Position numbers and translations under genes: made by a program | The notes under the pieces: generated by a model | Database searches by the model: none | What the model was told of the DNA's origin: nothing | What the model saw: the letters and a program-made list of their open reading frames with translations, nothing else | Source of the DNA: Thermoflexus hugenholtzii JAD2 | GTDB taxonomy: Bacteria; Chloroflexota; Chloroflexia; Chloroflexales; Roseiflexaceae | Length of the DNA stretch: 64,000 bases | Direction: 5' to 3' | Assembly: GCA_945881915.1 (NCBI GenBank) | Contig: CAMCVW010000005.1 | Span: forward strand, 1 to 64,000 | Shown here: piece by piece, positions 26,497 through 34,246 of the stretch | Layout: each line of letters opens with the position of its first letter | Position numbering within the stretch: the first letter of the stretch is position 1

Positions 26497-27444
26497 CTAC
26501 CAGGTCAGCAAAAGCTTGAGACAATGCGGATCGAACAATGCCGTGCTATACGCAGTCGATATCTGATCAAGCGTTGATCGATGGGTCAACAGTGCACTGA
26601 CATCCAAGATGCCACTGACCATCAAGTCTCGACAGCGCTGTAAATCACCAGGAGCCCATTCTTTGGACGTCAGCAGTCGTGCCTGCTTCAGGAACAACGG
26701 CATGTACGGCAATTGAATCTGATCGTAATATCCAAGCAAAACAATCGTACCGCCTGCAGCCAATGCTCCTATTGCCGAGGCAGCAGCAGCCATACTGCCA
26801 CTCGCCTCGATGACAACGTCACAGTCACTCACCCCATGTACCGATAGTGACTGCACGCTGACGTCGCAGATGTGGTCTGCAACTGCGTGTGTCAACCGGT
26901 CGGTACTCACATCCGTCACGATGACCGTGGCACCCCGGGCTTTTGCAATGCGAGCAGCCAGCTGACCCACCGGTCCCTGACCGAGGATGAGTACCTTTTT
27001 GCCTGCGACATCACCCGCTATATCGACGCCGTGTAAGGCAGTAGCAGCCAACGCCAGGAACACTCCGTGTTCGGGATTCAGTCCATCGAGTGTGACAACA
27101 CGTTGCCCTTCGCAGTGAATGACACTCGATTGCCCGCCCCAGGCAGGATTGACGTCGACATAACACCGCGCACCGCCCACATAGACAATTTGGTCGAGGA
27201 GCGCTGCGGGTGCCTCAGAGCCGACAGCAATTACTCGTCCGACTGTTTCGTAGCCGGGTATCACCGGGAATTGCAGCATCGGATGGGGCATTTGACCGGC
27301 ATAGAGCATGCGCTCCGTACCTGCACTGATGGATGTGTAGAGTGTTTGTATCGTCACGTCTGTAGCCAAAGCAGGAGTAAGGACTACATCACGAACTTCA
27401 ACCGTCTGTGCGGCGGGCATTACGATGGCGCGTGCGTGTGTCAC
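26497..27444 (-). CDS. bchC: Bacteriochlorophyllide a dehydrogenase (3-hydroxyethyl dehydrogenase)
   Basis: A 315-aa MDR-fold oxidoreductase that oxidises the 3-hydroxyethyl group of bacteriochlorophyllide to the 3-acetyl group. Features are the N-terminal catalytic domain with SISAGTERMLY and PVIPGYETVGRV, a Rossmann domain with VLILGQGPVGQLAARIAKARGA, and a glycine-rich VVIEASGS strand. As in BchC proteins, the usual catalytic zinc cysteines of MDR enzymes are not obvious. The GTG start at 27444 is preceded by AAAGGAG, which lies inside the last codons of bchF; a single base separates the two genes, so translation is coupled. Confidence 0.93.
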   Translation of the reverse strand: MTHARAIVMPAAQTVEVRDVVLTPALATDVTIQTLYTSISAGTERMLYAGQMPHPMLQFPVIPGYETVGRVIAVGSEAPAALLDQIVYVGGARCYVDVNPAWGGQSSVIHCEGQRVVTLDGLNPEHGVFLALAATALHGVDIAGDVAGKKVLILGQGPVGQLAARIAKARGATVIVTDVSTDRLTHAVADHICDVSVQSLSVHGVSDCDVVIEASGSMAAAASAIGALAAGGTIVLLGYYDQIQLPYMPLFLKQARLLTSKEWAPGDLQRCRDLMVSGILDVSALLTHRSTLDQISTAYSTALFDPHCLKLLLTW

Positions 27445-27445
27445 T

Positions 27446-27910
27446 TCATACTCCTTTCTGGGCGAGTCGACGTTGTTTGCCAGCCATAATGCCACGACGA
27501 ATAAACTGCGCGCAGTTTATCAGATAGGTTGAGTACGCGAACAACATCGTTGCCATGACTGCGTTATCGTCCCACCCGAGGTACATGACGATGAAGTACA
27601 CGTTGTGCGTCACAATTGCAACGGCATTTCCGATATCTTCCCAATAAAACTCTTTCGCGAGGAAGTAATGGCCGTAGATTTCTTTTTCCCATATCATGCC
27701 GGTGATGGTGATTGCCCACAGCAGCGCAATTTTGACGATGATGGTTATGGTTGCTTCTTCGTACCCGCTCTGCATGCGCCAGGCCGAATATACATAGATC
27801 ACACTGATGATGAATGCGATGAATTGTGTCGGCGCAAGCACTGCTTGGACTTTCGTCCAGATGCTCCGGTCACGTCGTGCAAGCTGATCAGCGGTGTACT
27901 CTATCGTCAT
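27446..27910 (-). CDS. bchF: 3-vinyl bacteriochlorophyllide hydratase
   Basis: A 154-aa integral membrane enzyme that hydrates the 3-vinyl group of (bacterio)chlorophyllide, producing the substrate of BchC. The N-terminus ARRDRSIWTKVQAVLAPTQF matches the family's RRD-x-S-x-W-x-x-VQ pattern, and the middle motif GMIWEKEIYGHYFLAKEFYWED is characteristic. Four hydrophobic stretches are present. I take the ATG at 27910; a 29-residue upstream extension has no family similarity and no ribosome site, and the site before 27910 is itself weak (GAGATACGGAATATCA). It lies 94 bp after bchG. Confidence 0.92.
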   Translation of the reverse strand: MTIEYTADQLARRDRSIWTKVQAVLAPTQFIAFIISVIYVYSAWRMQSGYEEATITIIVKIALLWAITITGMIWEKEIYGHYFLAKEFYWEDIGNAVAIVTHNVYFIVMYLGWDDNAVMATMLFAYSTYLINCAQFIRRGIMAGKQRRLAQKGV

Positions 27911-28004
27911 TGATATTCCGTATCTCGAATGGTATGCATAGATTATAGGTGGTGCATTTGTTTGCGAACCCACACAAAAGATATACAAAACCTGCAATAG
28001 TCAC

Positions 28005-28940
28005 CTAAGACCGGATGCCTATCGCAGATGCAATCATGCACCAGACAAAAATCATCACTCCACTGGCATTATAAAAAATAGCCCGCGCTCGCGGATCGGT
28101 CATGTGCAAGAATTTGCGTTGTGTCGGAATTTGACCCAAAAGCAACACAAACATGATTCCGGCAGAAATGTAGTTGCCCGTGCCCAACATGTAGAGTGTC
28201 GTGCAAAACAATGCCGCATTGATGGTAATGACCGCACTCATCGCGGCCCAATCGGCACCCATTTGCGCAGGGATTGATTTAATCCCCATCAGACGATCGC
28301 CATCGATACTCTTGAAATCGTTGATTGTCATGATCCCATGCGCACCAAACGAATACAGCGCAGCCAACACCAGGCTACCCATAATGTTCGTCTGCCCTGC
28401 CACATAAAATGACATTGCTCCGGCGATCCATGGCAGACCTTCGTACGATATGGATACCAGGCCATTCCCAATCCATCCGAGGCGTTTGGCCCGGAGTGGT
28501 TCTGCACTGTAGGCAATCGCCAAAAAAATCCCGATGAGCGTCAGGTAGACCACCGGCAAGCCGAACACAAACGATAATCCGATGCTGATGAAGGAGAGCA
28601 CAGCGATTGTGATAAACACCTGGCGGAATGTCACCAGGCCAGACGGGATTGGTCGATTTGGTTCGTTGATGGCATCGACTTCTCGATCACAATATTCATT
28701 GATGACCTGCGATAGACCACACAATATCGGTCCGGCCAACAAGCTGCCCAATGCGATGCGAGAGATATCAATGAAGGTGAATTGTGTCGTGCCCGATGCA
28801 ATGGAGCCACACACAAAGGCAATGGACGGTGGGAACCACGTCACGGGCTTCATCAGCGCAATCGATTTGCCCAATATCTCTTTGAGCGACGGCGTGGTGC
28901 CAACATTGGAGGGCAGGTGAACGGACGGTTCGGCGGCCAT
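28005..28940 (-). CDS. bchG: Bacteriochlorophyll synthase (UbiA-family prenyltransferase)
   Basis: A 311-aa polytopic membrane enzyme that esterifies bacteriochlorophyllide with geranylgeranyl or phytyl diphosphate. UbiA-type Asp-rich motifs are INEYCDREVDAINEPNRPIPSG in the first half and TINDFKSIDGDRLMGIKS in the second; both follow the ChlG/BchG pattern. About eight or nine helices are visible. GAGGAGCC precedes the ATG at 28940. It lies 95 bp after pufC, separated from it by a strong hairpin, and starts the bch portion of the superoperon. Confidence 0.94.
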   Translation of the reverse strand: MAAEPSVHLPSNVGTTPSLKEILGKSIALMKPVTWFPPSIAFVCGSIASGTTQFTFIDISRIALGSLLAGPILCGLSQVINEYCDREVDAINEPNRPIPSGLVTFRQVFITIAVLSFISIGLSFVFGLPVVYLTLIGIFLAIAYSAEPLRAKRLGWIGNGLVSISYEGLPWIAGAMSFYVAGQTNIMGSLVLAALYSFGAHGIMTINDFKSIDGDRLMGIKSIPAQMGADWAAMSAVITINAALFCTTLYMLGTGNYISAGIMFVLLLGQIPTQRKFLHMTDPRARAIFYNASGVMIFVWCMIASAIGIRS

Positions 28941-28993
28941 AAAAGGCTCCTCGTAGGTAGGTGTGATGCAACCGCATGGAGTGAGACTAGCAG

Positions 28994-29024
28994 AGTCGCC
29001 GTCTGCCTTGAGCAGACGGCGACT
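28994..29024 (-). promoter_or_regulatory. pufC-bchG intercistronic hairpin
   Basis: A perfect 13-bp stem (28994-29006 with 29012-29024) has a 5-nt loop. It begins 12 bp after the pufC stop. No T-run follows on the minus strand, so it is better read as an mRNA 3'-end stabiliser or partial terminator that keeps puf messages more abundant than bch messages. Confidence 0.75.
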
Positions 29025-29035
29025 GTCGGAGGGGA

Positions 29036-29998
29036 TTACGGTGTCGGAGGTCGCGAGGAGCGGTTCAGTACGTCAGGGATTTGTCCCGGCTTTGCTGCAC
29101 CTGGGGGGATTACTGCGCCCTGGTGACACATCCAGCAGGATGGGTCTTTGTTCGCCATGATAGAACCGTAGTTTTCCTTCATGTACTTCGCCATCTGTAG
29201 CATCAGAATGGTGTAGTGCTTCTGGTCACGTCCGCCTTGTTCGATTCCCGTTGCTGGGAAGTACCGCGCGTTGTGACAGAATGTGCATCCTTGGCCGAGG
29301 CTGACGTTCATATGGTACATGACGTTTTGGTTGATGGCTGCTTCGTCAAGTGACTTCGTCTTGTCTCCTGTAATGACGACGCCACCGGGGTAGTTGCGGT
29401 CCAACGGCAAGCGGAAGTCGTTTGGTAACGAATTCTGGATGGACGTTGGGTATGTACCGGCGGTCAATTGTGGCTGACCGTTGTGACAGGTTGCACAGGT
29501 TATCTCGAAGCCGATTTTCTGTCCTTCGAGGATATAGGGCAACTTGTTGATAAACTTGCGATTGAGGTCTCCACTCATCAGCAACATGGCACGTGCTGTG
29601 ACTTTCTTGGGATTTGAGTCGTCTGCAAAATTTGCCACGTTGTGACAGTAGCTGCAGTCGACCTTGAGTCCCCCGGACACCTGAGCCACCATGTATGCCG
29701 AAATTTGGGCAGTGCTCCACCCTTTGAGCACCAGGGCATTTTGGGGTTGTTCGTTTGCTTTGGTGTACGCCTGCATTGCTGCCAACGACTCAGGCTTCAG
29801 GTTCTTGTGTGACGGGTCGTAATTGCTATATACCGACGATGGGGGGATTGGCGCGGCTGCTGCTGGTTGTACCAGTGACCAGATCCACCAGAAGGCGACG
29901 ATACTTGCAACCATGGTGAAGGCAGCGACACCGCCTGCAACCAAGTTGAATTTGTTATCTTCGCTCAACGGAGGAAAAGCGCTTCCATTCTGTGACAT
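29036..29998 (-). CDS. pufC: Reaction-centre tetraheme cytochrome c subunit
   Basis: A 320-aa cytochrome that re-reduces the photo-oxidised special pair. One N-terminal transmembrane helix (about 20-44) anchors the protein; there is no lipoprotein cysteine. Four CxxCH heme sites lie at about residues 115 (CSYCH), 168 (CATCH), 238 (CTFCH) and 288 (CWMCH), with methionines in ARAMLLM and LQMAKYM as probable axial ligands. The ATG at 29998 has GAGAGGAAC upstream and removes a non-homologous 20-residue extension. It follows pufLM by 68 bp. Confidence 0.95.
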   Translation of the reverse strand: MSQNGSAFPPLSEDNKFNLVAGGVAAFTMVASIVAFWWIWSLVQPAAAAPIPPSSVYSNYDPSHKNLKPESLAAMQAYTKANEQPQNALVLKGWSTAQISAYMVAQVSGGLKVDCSYCHNVANFADDSNPKKVTARAMLLMSGDLNRKFINKLPYILEGQKIGFEITCATCHNGQPQLTAGTYPTSIQNSLPNDFRLPLDRNYPGGVVITGDKTKSLDEAAINQNVMYHMNVSLGQGCTFCHNARYFPATGIEQGGRDQKHYTILMLQMAKYMKENYGSIMANKDPSCWMCHQGAVIPPGAAKPGQIPDVLNRSSRPPTP

Positions 29999-30066
29999 TT
30001 GCGTTCCTCTCTCGCAGGATCTTCTGCGGTTGCAGTGTGCGCTCGTGAACAAGCGCACTGTATCTG

Positions 30067-31986
30067 TTACTTACTGAAGATGTACTGCGACCAATCAACG
30101 GTAGACATCGGGGCGACTATCTGTGCATCTTGGGCCCAGAGGAACCAGTTATCGACAAGCGTTCCGCTGATCAAGATACCAATCCCGCCGGTAATCCCAC
30201 ACAGCATTGCGAACCACCACGCCCACAAGTGAATGTTGTACGAGTTTGCGTTGAATCCCATCGTCCACCGCCAAAATAGCTGCGCACGGTGTGTTCCGGA
30301 ACCTTCGACCAGCATTTCATCGATTTCGCGTTCTCCGCCCCACTTCGATACCGCCAAGATGGTCGATCCATGAATGGCCAGCACCAGGGTCGAACCCAGC
30401 AGAAAGAATATCGAAATCATGTGGAACGGATCGTAATAGATGTTCCCGACCTGTATGTTGACGTAGTTGGTCCAGTCCAACACCGCTCGGAAGCCATGAC
30501 CGGGGGCGTCAGCCCAGAATCCACGCAGCATCGGGCGGAACAGGTATATCGAGAAGAAGAGGAAGAGTGCTCCCCAGAACCCGACTGCCAAATGTGGTGC
30601 GAGACCAGTCTTGGTTGCGCGTTCCCACAGTCGTGCTGCCCATGCGAGAACCGATATGAACAAGAACAGTGTCGCGACGAGGTAGTCACCGCCGTCATAC
30701 CAGGGCACATTCCATGACATGCCATAGGAGGCTGCAGGCGGCATCACGGCAAGGTTCCAGAGTTCGCGTAGAAAATTGATTGGAGCATTGCCGACTTCAT
30801 GCAACATGCTGGTCAGAATAATCATGAAGGTGCCAAACATCGCGGCAGTACCAACCAGACCCCATGTGCCGAGGAAAATCGGAAGCACTTGACCCATTCC
30901 AAAGATGCGCTTCATCAATGGGACTTCGATGGGATACCCCAGATTTCCCTCCAACCCACGACCATTTGCTTCTTTATCAAGGTCGATGGGAGGAGCGTTT
31001 TTGTCGGCACGCTTCGAAAAAACCAGACCGGCGCCGATAAGGACGATGCCCGCACCCGTTCCACTCCAGATGGGCATGCGGTCCCAGAATGACCAGAAGG
31101 CATTCCAGTCTTTGACCAGCGGACCCGAAACAAAGATACAAACGTTGGCAAAGAGAACCGATGCTGCACCAGACCAGTACGCGAGGCGATGGATGCCAAT
31201 TTCTCCGATGGAATATCCGACAATGTTCCGCCAGTAGACGTCTACATTGTGTTCGGTGACGGGGCGACGCGCAGCACTCAAAATCGCCGATCCGTGCATA
31301 TGCAAAAACAGCGTCGAGCCAAAGAGCAACGTGACGCCAATGGCATGGAATGGATTGTAAAAGAAGTTGTAGTACTGATAGCCAATGTTTGCCAACCAGT
31401 CAAGATGGTGAGTAATCCCCAGTGGGAAGCCGTTGCCCCATGCACCCATTGCAATCGGGCGCAGAATCTGCAACGTGACCCACGAAGACACCACCGCACC
31501 AAAGGCGATTGGTATTTCGTAGCTCATGCCCAGCTTTCGGCTGATATCGACCTGACGGATCATCCAGCCGACGAATGCGACCGTTGCCCAGCCGACAGTC
31601 CATTGCCAAGCGAACCCAGGCGCGCCCCATTGGACAATCTGCAATCCTGCACTAATCGGTGGTGGCTCGAGTGCCGTTGCGAGCGGGTTGAAGCTCGACT
31701 CCAAGAAAAACACTTGGTAGAAGTATCCAAGAGTCCCCATGACGGCACCCAGTAACGATATGCCACCAAAAAAACCGACATAAAATGGACCTATCCAGAA
31801 GTCCAGTGGGTCTTGCCCAAACATCTTCTCGGCTAGTGTTCCACCCTGGCGCTTATAGTGCGCTTCCATTTCTTCGAACGTAATCACGGCGGCGCGTGGG
31901 CCTGCGCCTGTCGTGCTCGCTGCAGCCATTGAAGCGCGATACTCACCATCGGGTTGCAACAGTGGCGTTTGTGGCGCATCAGACAT
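30067..31986 (-). CDS. pufLM: Fused type II reaction-centre L and M subunits (PufL-PufM)
   Basis: A 639-aa polypeptide carrying both core subunits in one frame. The L part (about 1-310) and M part (about 330-639) each have five transmembrane helices. The L half has YYNFFYNPFHAIGVTLLFGSTLFLHMHGSAIL and the M half YYDPFHMISIFFLLGSTLVLAIHGSTIL, each holding the histidine ligands to bacteriochlorophyll and iron. WGG-EREIDEM and the GTHRAQLFWRWTMGFN segment match the M-subunit quinone/iron region. Such a fusion is known from Roseiflexus-type phototrophs. The ATG at 31986 is favoured over the in-frame GTG at 31995, which has an upstream site too close. Confidence 0.95.
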   Translation of the reverse strand: MSDAPQTPLLQPDGEYRASMAAASTTGAGPRAAVITFEEMEAHYKRQGGTLAEKMFGQDPLDFWIGPFYVGFFGGISLLGAVMGTLGYFYQVFFLESSFNPLATALEPPPISAGLQIVQWGAPGFAWQWTVGWATVAFVGWMIRQVDISRKLGMSYEIPIAFGAVVSSWVTLQILRPIAMGAWGNGFPLGITHHLDWLANIGYQYYNFFYNPFHAIGVTLLFGSTLFLHMHGSAILSAARRPVTEHNVDVYWRNIVGYSIGEIGIHRLAYWSGAASVLFANVCIFVSGPLVKDWNAFWSFWDRMPIWSGTGAGIVLIGAGLVFSKRADKNAPPIDLDKEANGRGLEGNLGYPIEVPLMKRIFGMGQVLPIFLGTWGLVGTAAMFGTFMIILTSMLHEVGNAPINFLRELWNLAVMPPAASYGMSWNVPWYDGGDYLVATLFLFISVLAWAARLWERATKTGLAPHLAVGFWGALFLFFSIYLFRPMLRGFWADAPGHGFRAVLDWTNYVNIQVGNIYYDPFHMISIFFLLGSTLVLAIHGSTILAVSKWGGEREIDEMLVEGSGTHRAQLFWRWTMGFNANSYNIHLWAWWFAMLCGITGGIGILISGTLVDNWFLWAQDAQIVAPMSTVDWSQYIFSK

Positions 31987-32077
31987 CGCAGACACTCGCT
32001 TTCTAGCATGTGGTGCATCGCATATGAGATGCCAGTGCGCTCACCACGGGCTATTCCAAAAATAACTTATACGGAAG

Positions 32078-32110
32078 GCGCGGGTCGAACGGGTGTCGCT
32101 CGACCCGCGC
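32078..32110 (-). promoter_or_regulatory. pufA-pufLM intercistronic hairpin
   Basis: A perfect 11-bp stem (GCGCGGGTCGA with TCGACCCGCGC) has an 11-nt loop, lies 31 bp after the pufA stop, and has no T-run. It occupies the same place as the purple-bacterial pufA-pufL stem-loop that protects the antenna mRNA from decay and so raises the antenna-to-reaction-centre ratio. Confidence 0.75.
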
Positions 32111-32141
32111 GGTCTTTCCACCCTGTGGAAGAACGGTTGGA

Positions 32142-32279
32142 TTACTTACCGAGTGCGCCGAAGACCGAGCTGTAGTTGGCGGAGCTCAACACCACGAAGT
32201 GGTTCAAAAGCGCCATTACCACACCCAACAGGGTTACCAGGACGACTGCAGATCGGAATTCAATAGGTCGGTTTGGCAT
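32142..32279 (-). CDS. pufA: Light-harvesting antenna alpha polypeptide
   Basis: A 45-aa single-helix antenna protein. The sequence [22 protein letters not shown] contains the histidine (residue 27) that ligates bacteriochlorophyll, in the ALLxHFxVLSS context seen in Chloroflexales alpha chains. The polar N-terminus MPNRPIEFR is cytoplasmic. GAGGGAAG precedes the ATG. It follows pufB by 63 bp, giving the order B-A-LM-C. Confidence 0.93.
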   Translation of the reverse strand: MPNRPIEFRSAVVLVTLLGVVMALLNHFVVLSSANYSSVFGALGK

Positions 32280-32342
32280 ATGCTTCCCTCGTTTCTGCTC
32301 AGCGTCGATGAGGTACCTCATACAATCGCTGGCGTTAATTCT

Positions 32343-32501
32343 CTAGAACCAAGGCTTCCAGGACCACACCAAAAGGTGAGCTACGGTGGCGATCGCCAAA
32401 AATCCGTACATGGACTTGACGACGATACCATGTACCATCCACTCTTCATTGGTGAACAGTGACTTCCATTGTGCTGGAACCAAATCGTTTTGATTTGCCA
32501 T
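32343..32501 (-). CDS. pufB: Light-harvesting antenna beta polypeptide
   Basis: A 52-aa single-helix antenna protein and the first gene of the photosynthesis operon. It has the N-terminal amphipathic stretch [17 protein letters not shown] with the outer histidine (24), then the helix with the bacteriochlorophyll-ligating histidine (42) in [14 protein letters not shown], typical of beta chains. GGAGGGGGTGACAACA precedes the ATG. The 5' region is the 683-bp AT-rich interval shared with the divergent MerR/B12 regulator. Confidence 0.94.
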   Translation of the reverse strand: MANQNDLVPAQWKSLFTNEEWMVHGIVVKSMYGFLAIATVAHLLVWSWKPWF

Positions 32502-32813
32502 TGTTGTCACCCCCTCCCTTGCTTTTACTCTTGCGGTCTCCCGCTCGCGTGTCCTGCACTCCCAAATCCGTTCGTATCAGATGTCAAGAGTTATTTGCTG
32601 GACTTGCATGATTATATGTTCGCCACTTTGCCCCCGTCAACCGCCAAATACTACATATATCTTCGATTTTCGCTATGCAAATAGTGTACATGGCATGTTT
32701 TTTCGCGTTTTTGTAGTTCAGTCTTCTTATTTTCAGATTTGCTGCCCTACGCATCAGAATTCAACTTCTAAAATCTCGATTTTCGCATTCCATCCACTTT
32801 TGAGTATCGTCTC

Positions 32814-32832
32814 TGTACTACAAAATAGTACA
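32814..32832. promoter_or_regulatory. Perfect 19-bp dyad, candidate operator
   Basis: The arms TGTACTA and TAGTACA flank a 5-bp spacer, with an additional GTACTA half-site 24 bp downstream of the first. Dyads of this size suit a MerR-family dimer. It is close to, but not, the TGT-N12-ACA spacing of PpsR/CrtJ sites: the spacing here is 13. Confidence 0.6.
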
Positions 32833-33002
32833 CATTCCGTACTACGTTTTGCAAATTCCTCCGCTCGTTACTGGAGATGGAGCGCCTCGATGAGCAATTA
32901 TTCGTTTTCCTCATCTAAAATTAATGTTTGAGTGATCTTGCGCAAAATATTGCGACGAAACGCAAAAACTCTATACACATATGCGTGTTTGTGCTGTTTT
33001 TT

Positions 33003-33024
33003 ATTGTGCAAACATTGTGCAAAA
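33003..33024. repeat. Tandem 11-bp direct repeats upstream of the B12-type regulator
   Basis: ATTGTGCAAAC (33003-33013) and ATTGTGCAAAA (33014-33024) are adjacent copies differing only in the last base. A degenerate copy, CTAGTGCAAAT, lies at 33046-33056. CarH of Thermus is known to bind tandem 11-bp repeats, so this could be an autoregulatory operator. Confidence 0.6.
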
Positions 33025-33184
33025 TATGGCAATATTCAAACAAACCTAGTGCAAATGTGTGACAGTCCGGCGAGCCCAAGCATACCTTGACACCCATATT
33101 AGGATAGTCGTAGACGAACACCGAACAACACAGCCGCAGTCAAACCCAGCCAACTACACCAGTATTGGATCACGGAGGACGCGC

Positions 33185-34222
33185 ATGATCGACAAAATCC
33201 GACATTTACTGGCCTTCTCAGATACACCGCGATACAACATAAAAGCCGTGGTGCAGCAAACGCAAGTAAATGTATCTACCCTGCGTGCATGGGAACAGCG
33301 GTATGGAGTGCCGCAACCAAAGCGCACTGACCATGGGCATCGCCTCTATTCACAGCGTGATATCGAAGTCATCAAGTGGCTCAAACTTGCTACCGAAGAT
33401 GGAATTTCGATTAGTCAGGCAGTTGTCATGCTCCGCGAAGACCCGGAGGATGTCCAAAAGCCGGAAGTATCCGCCGAATATCTGCCCCCACGTACGACCA
33501 TCGCCGACGCAGGGTGGCCTGATTTACGCGCACAGCTTTTTGAAGCGTTAGTACAGGTCAATATTCGGCAGGCAAATGTATTGCTGAGTACAGCGATATC
33601 ACTCTTTCCGGTTGAGTCACTGGTCCATGATGTCATCCTCCCAATCATGAGTGATTTTTCGAAGCGCTGGGTCGATGGCACTGGCTGTATGGCGGTTGAG
33701 CAAATAGCCGTGCAGATTATCCGGCAACGGTTGACGAGTTTGCTGCAGATTCACGCGTCGTACTCCCATGGTCCACGGATGATTATTGGTTCTACGACTG
33801 ACGAACAGCACGACATCGGTGGACTCATCTATGCGCTCATGATGGAGCAAGAAGGTTGGGAAGTCCTGTACATGGGACCGAATCTCGGCATGACCGGGCT
33901 GGCAGATTTATTGGTGCGGTTGTCCCCTGCGGTGGTCGTCTTGACGGCAACGATGGTTGAGAACGTCGCTTCAATGCAGCAAATAGGGCAAATGGTCAAT
34001 GGATTACACCATCACGGTATTCATTTTGGGTATGCGGGCAGGGCATTTGTCCTCAATCCAGAACTCTGCCTGCGCATGCCAGGGACGTACATGGGCGACG
34101 ACTTCCGTAGCGCAGTACATTCTGCGGTCCAACTCAGTGATGAGTTCGGGATGGTTTCGGTAGGGCAAGCGGGCACGCGGCAACGCGAAGGAATTCCAAT
34201 GCGGACACGGTTGGGTCTGTAA
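33185..34222 (+). CDS. MerR-type regulator with cobalamin-binding domain (CarH/LitR-like)
   Basis: A 345-aa transcription factor. The N-terminal MerR helix-turn-helix (about 16-85) contains STLRAWEQRYGVPQPKRTDHGHRLYS. A helical bundle (about 108-195) and a B12-binding Rossmann domain (about 196-330) follow, with EQHDIGG carrying the histidine (209) that would be the lower cobalt ligand. The helical-bundle signature W-x9-EH of light-sensing CarH reads W162...E172-Q173 here, and the residue after the tryptophan is Val. It is probably a photoreceptor or cobalamin sensor acting on the divergent puf operon. GGAGG lies before the ATG at 33185; an upstream in-frame extension is rejected. Confidence 0.88.
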   Translation: MIDKIRHLLAFSDTPRYNIKAVVQQTQVNVSTLRAWEQRYGVPQPKRTDHGHRLYSQRDIEVIKWLKLATEDGISISQAVVMLREDPEDVQKPEVSAEYLPPRTTIADAGWPDLRAQLFEALVQVNIRQANVLLSTAISLFPVESLVHDVILPIMSDFSKRWVDGTGCMAVEQIAVQIIRQRLTSLLQIHASYSHGPRMIIGSTTDEQHDIGGLIYALMMEQEGWEVLYMGPNLGMTGLADLLVRLSPAVVVLTATMVENVASMQQIGQMVNGLHHHGIHFGYAGRAFVLNPELCLRMPGTYMGDDFRSAVHSAVQLSDEFGMVSVGQAGTRQREGIPMRTRLGL

Positions 34223-34246
34223 CGGGGAACACCACGAGGAGGATAC

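Larger units (their letters stand above)
32502..33184. promoter_or_regulatory. AT-rich divergent control region of the puf operon and the B12-type regulator
   Basis: This 683-bp stretch has no supported gene and is much more AT-rich than its surroundings. It must contain the pufB promoter (minus) and the promoter of the MerR/B12 gene (plus; a TTGACA at 33087-33092 is a candidate -35, with no clear -10). Notable parts are the dyad at 32814-32832, a third half-site GTACTA at 32839-32844, a TGTACA at 32685-32690, and 11-bp tandem repeats at 33003-33024 with further GTGCAAA-like copies around 33046. Confidence 0.75.

Noticed and set aside
30067-31986. Frameshift or assembly artefact joining pufL and pufM
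   Set aside because: The frame is continuous with a conserved linker and both halves are complete; a fused gene is known in Roseiflexus.
32814-32832. PpsR/CrtJ site
   Set aside because: The spacing between TGT and ACA is 13, not 12, and no PpsR-type gene is present.
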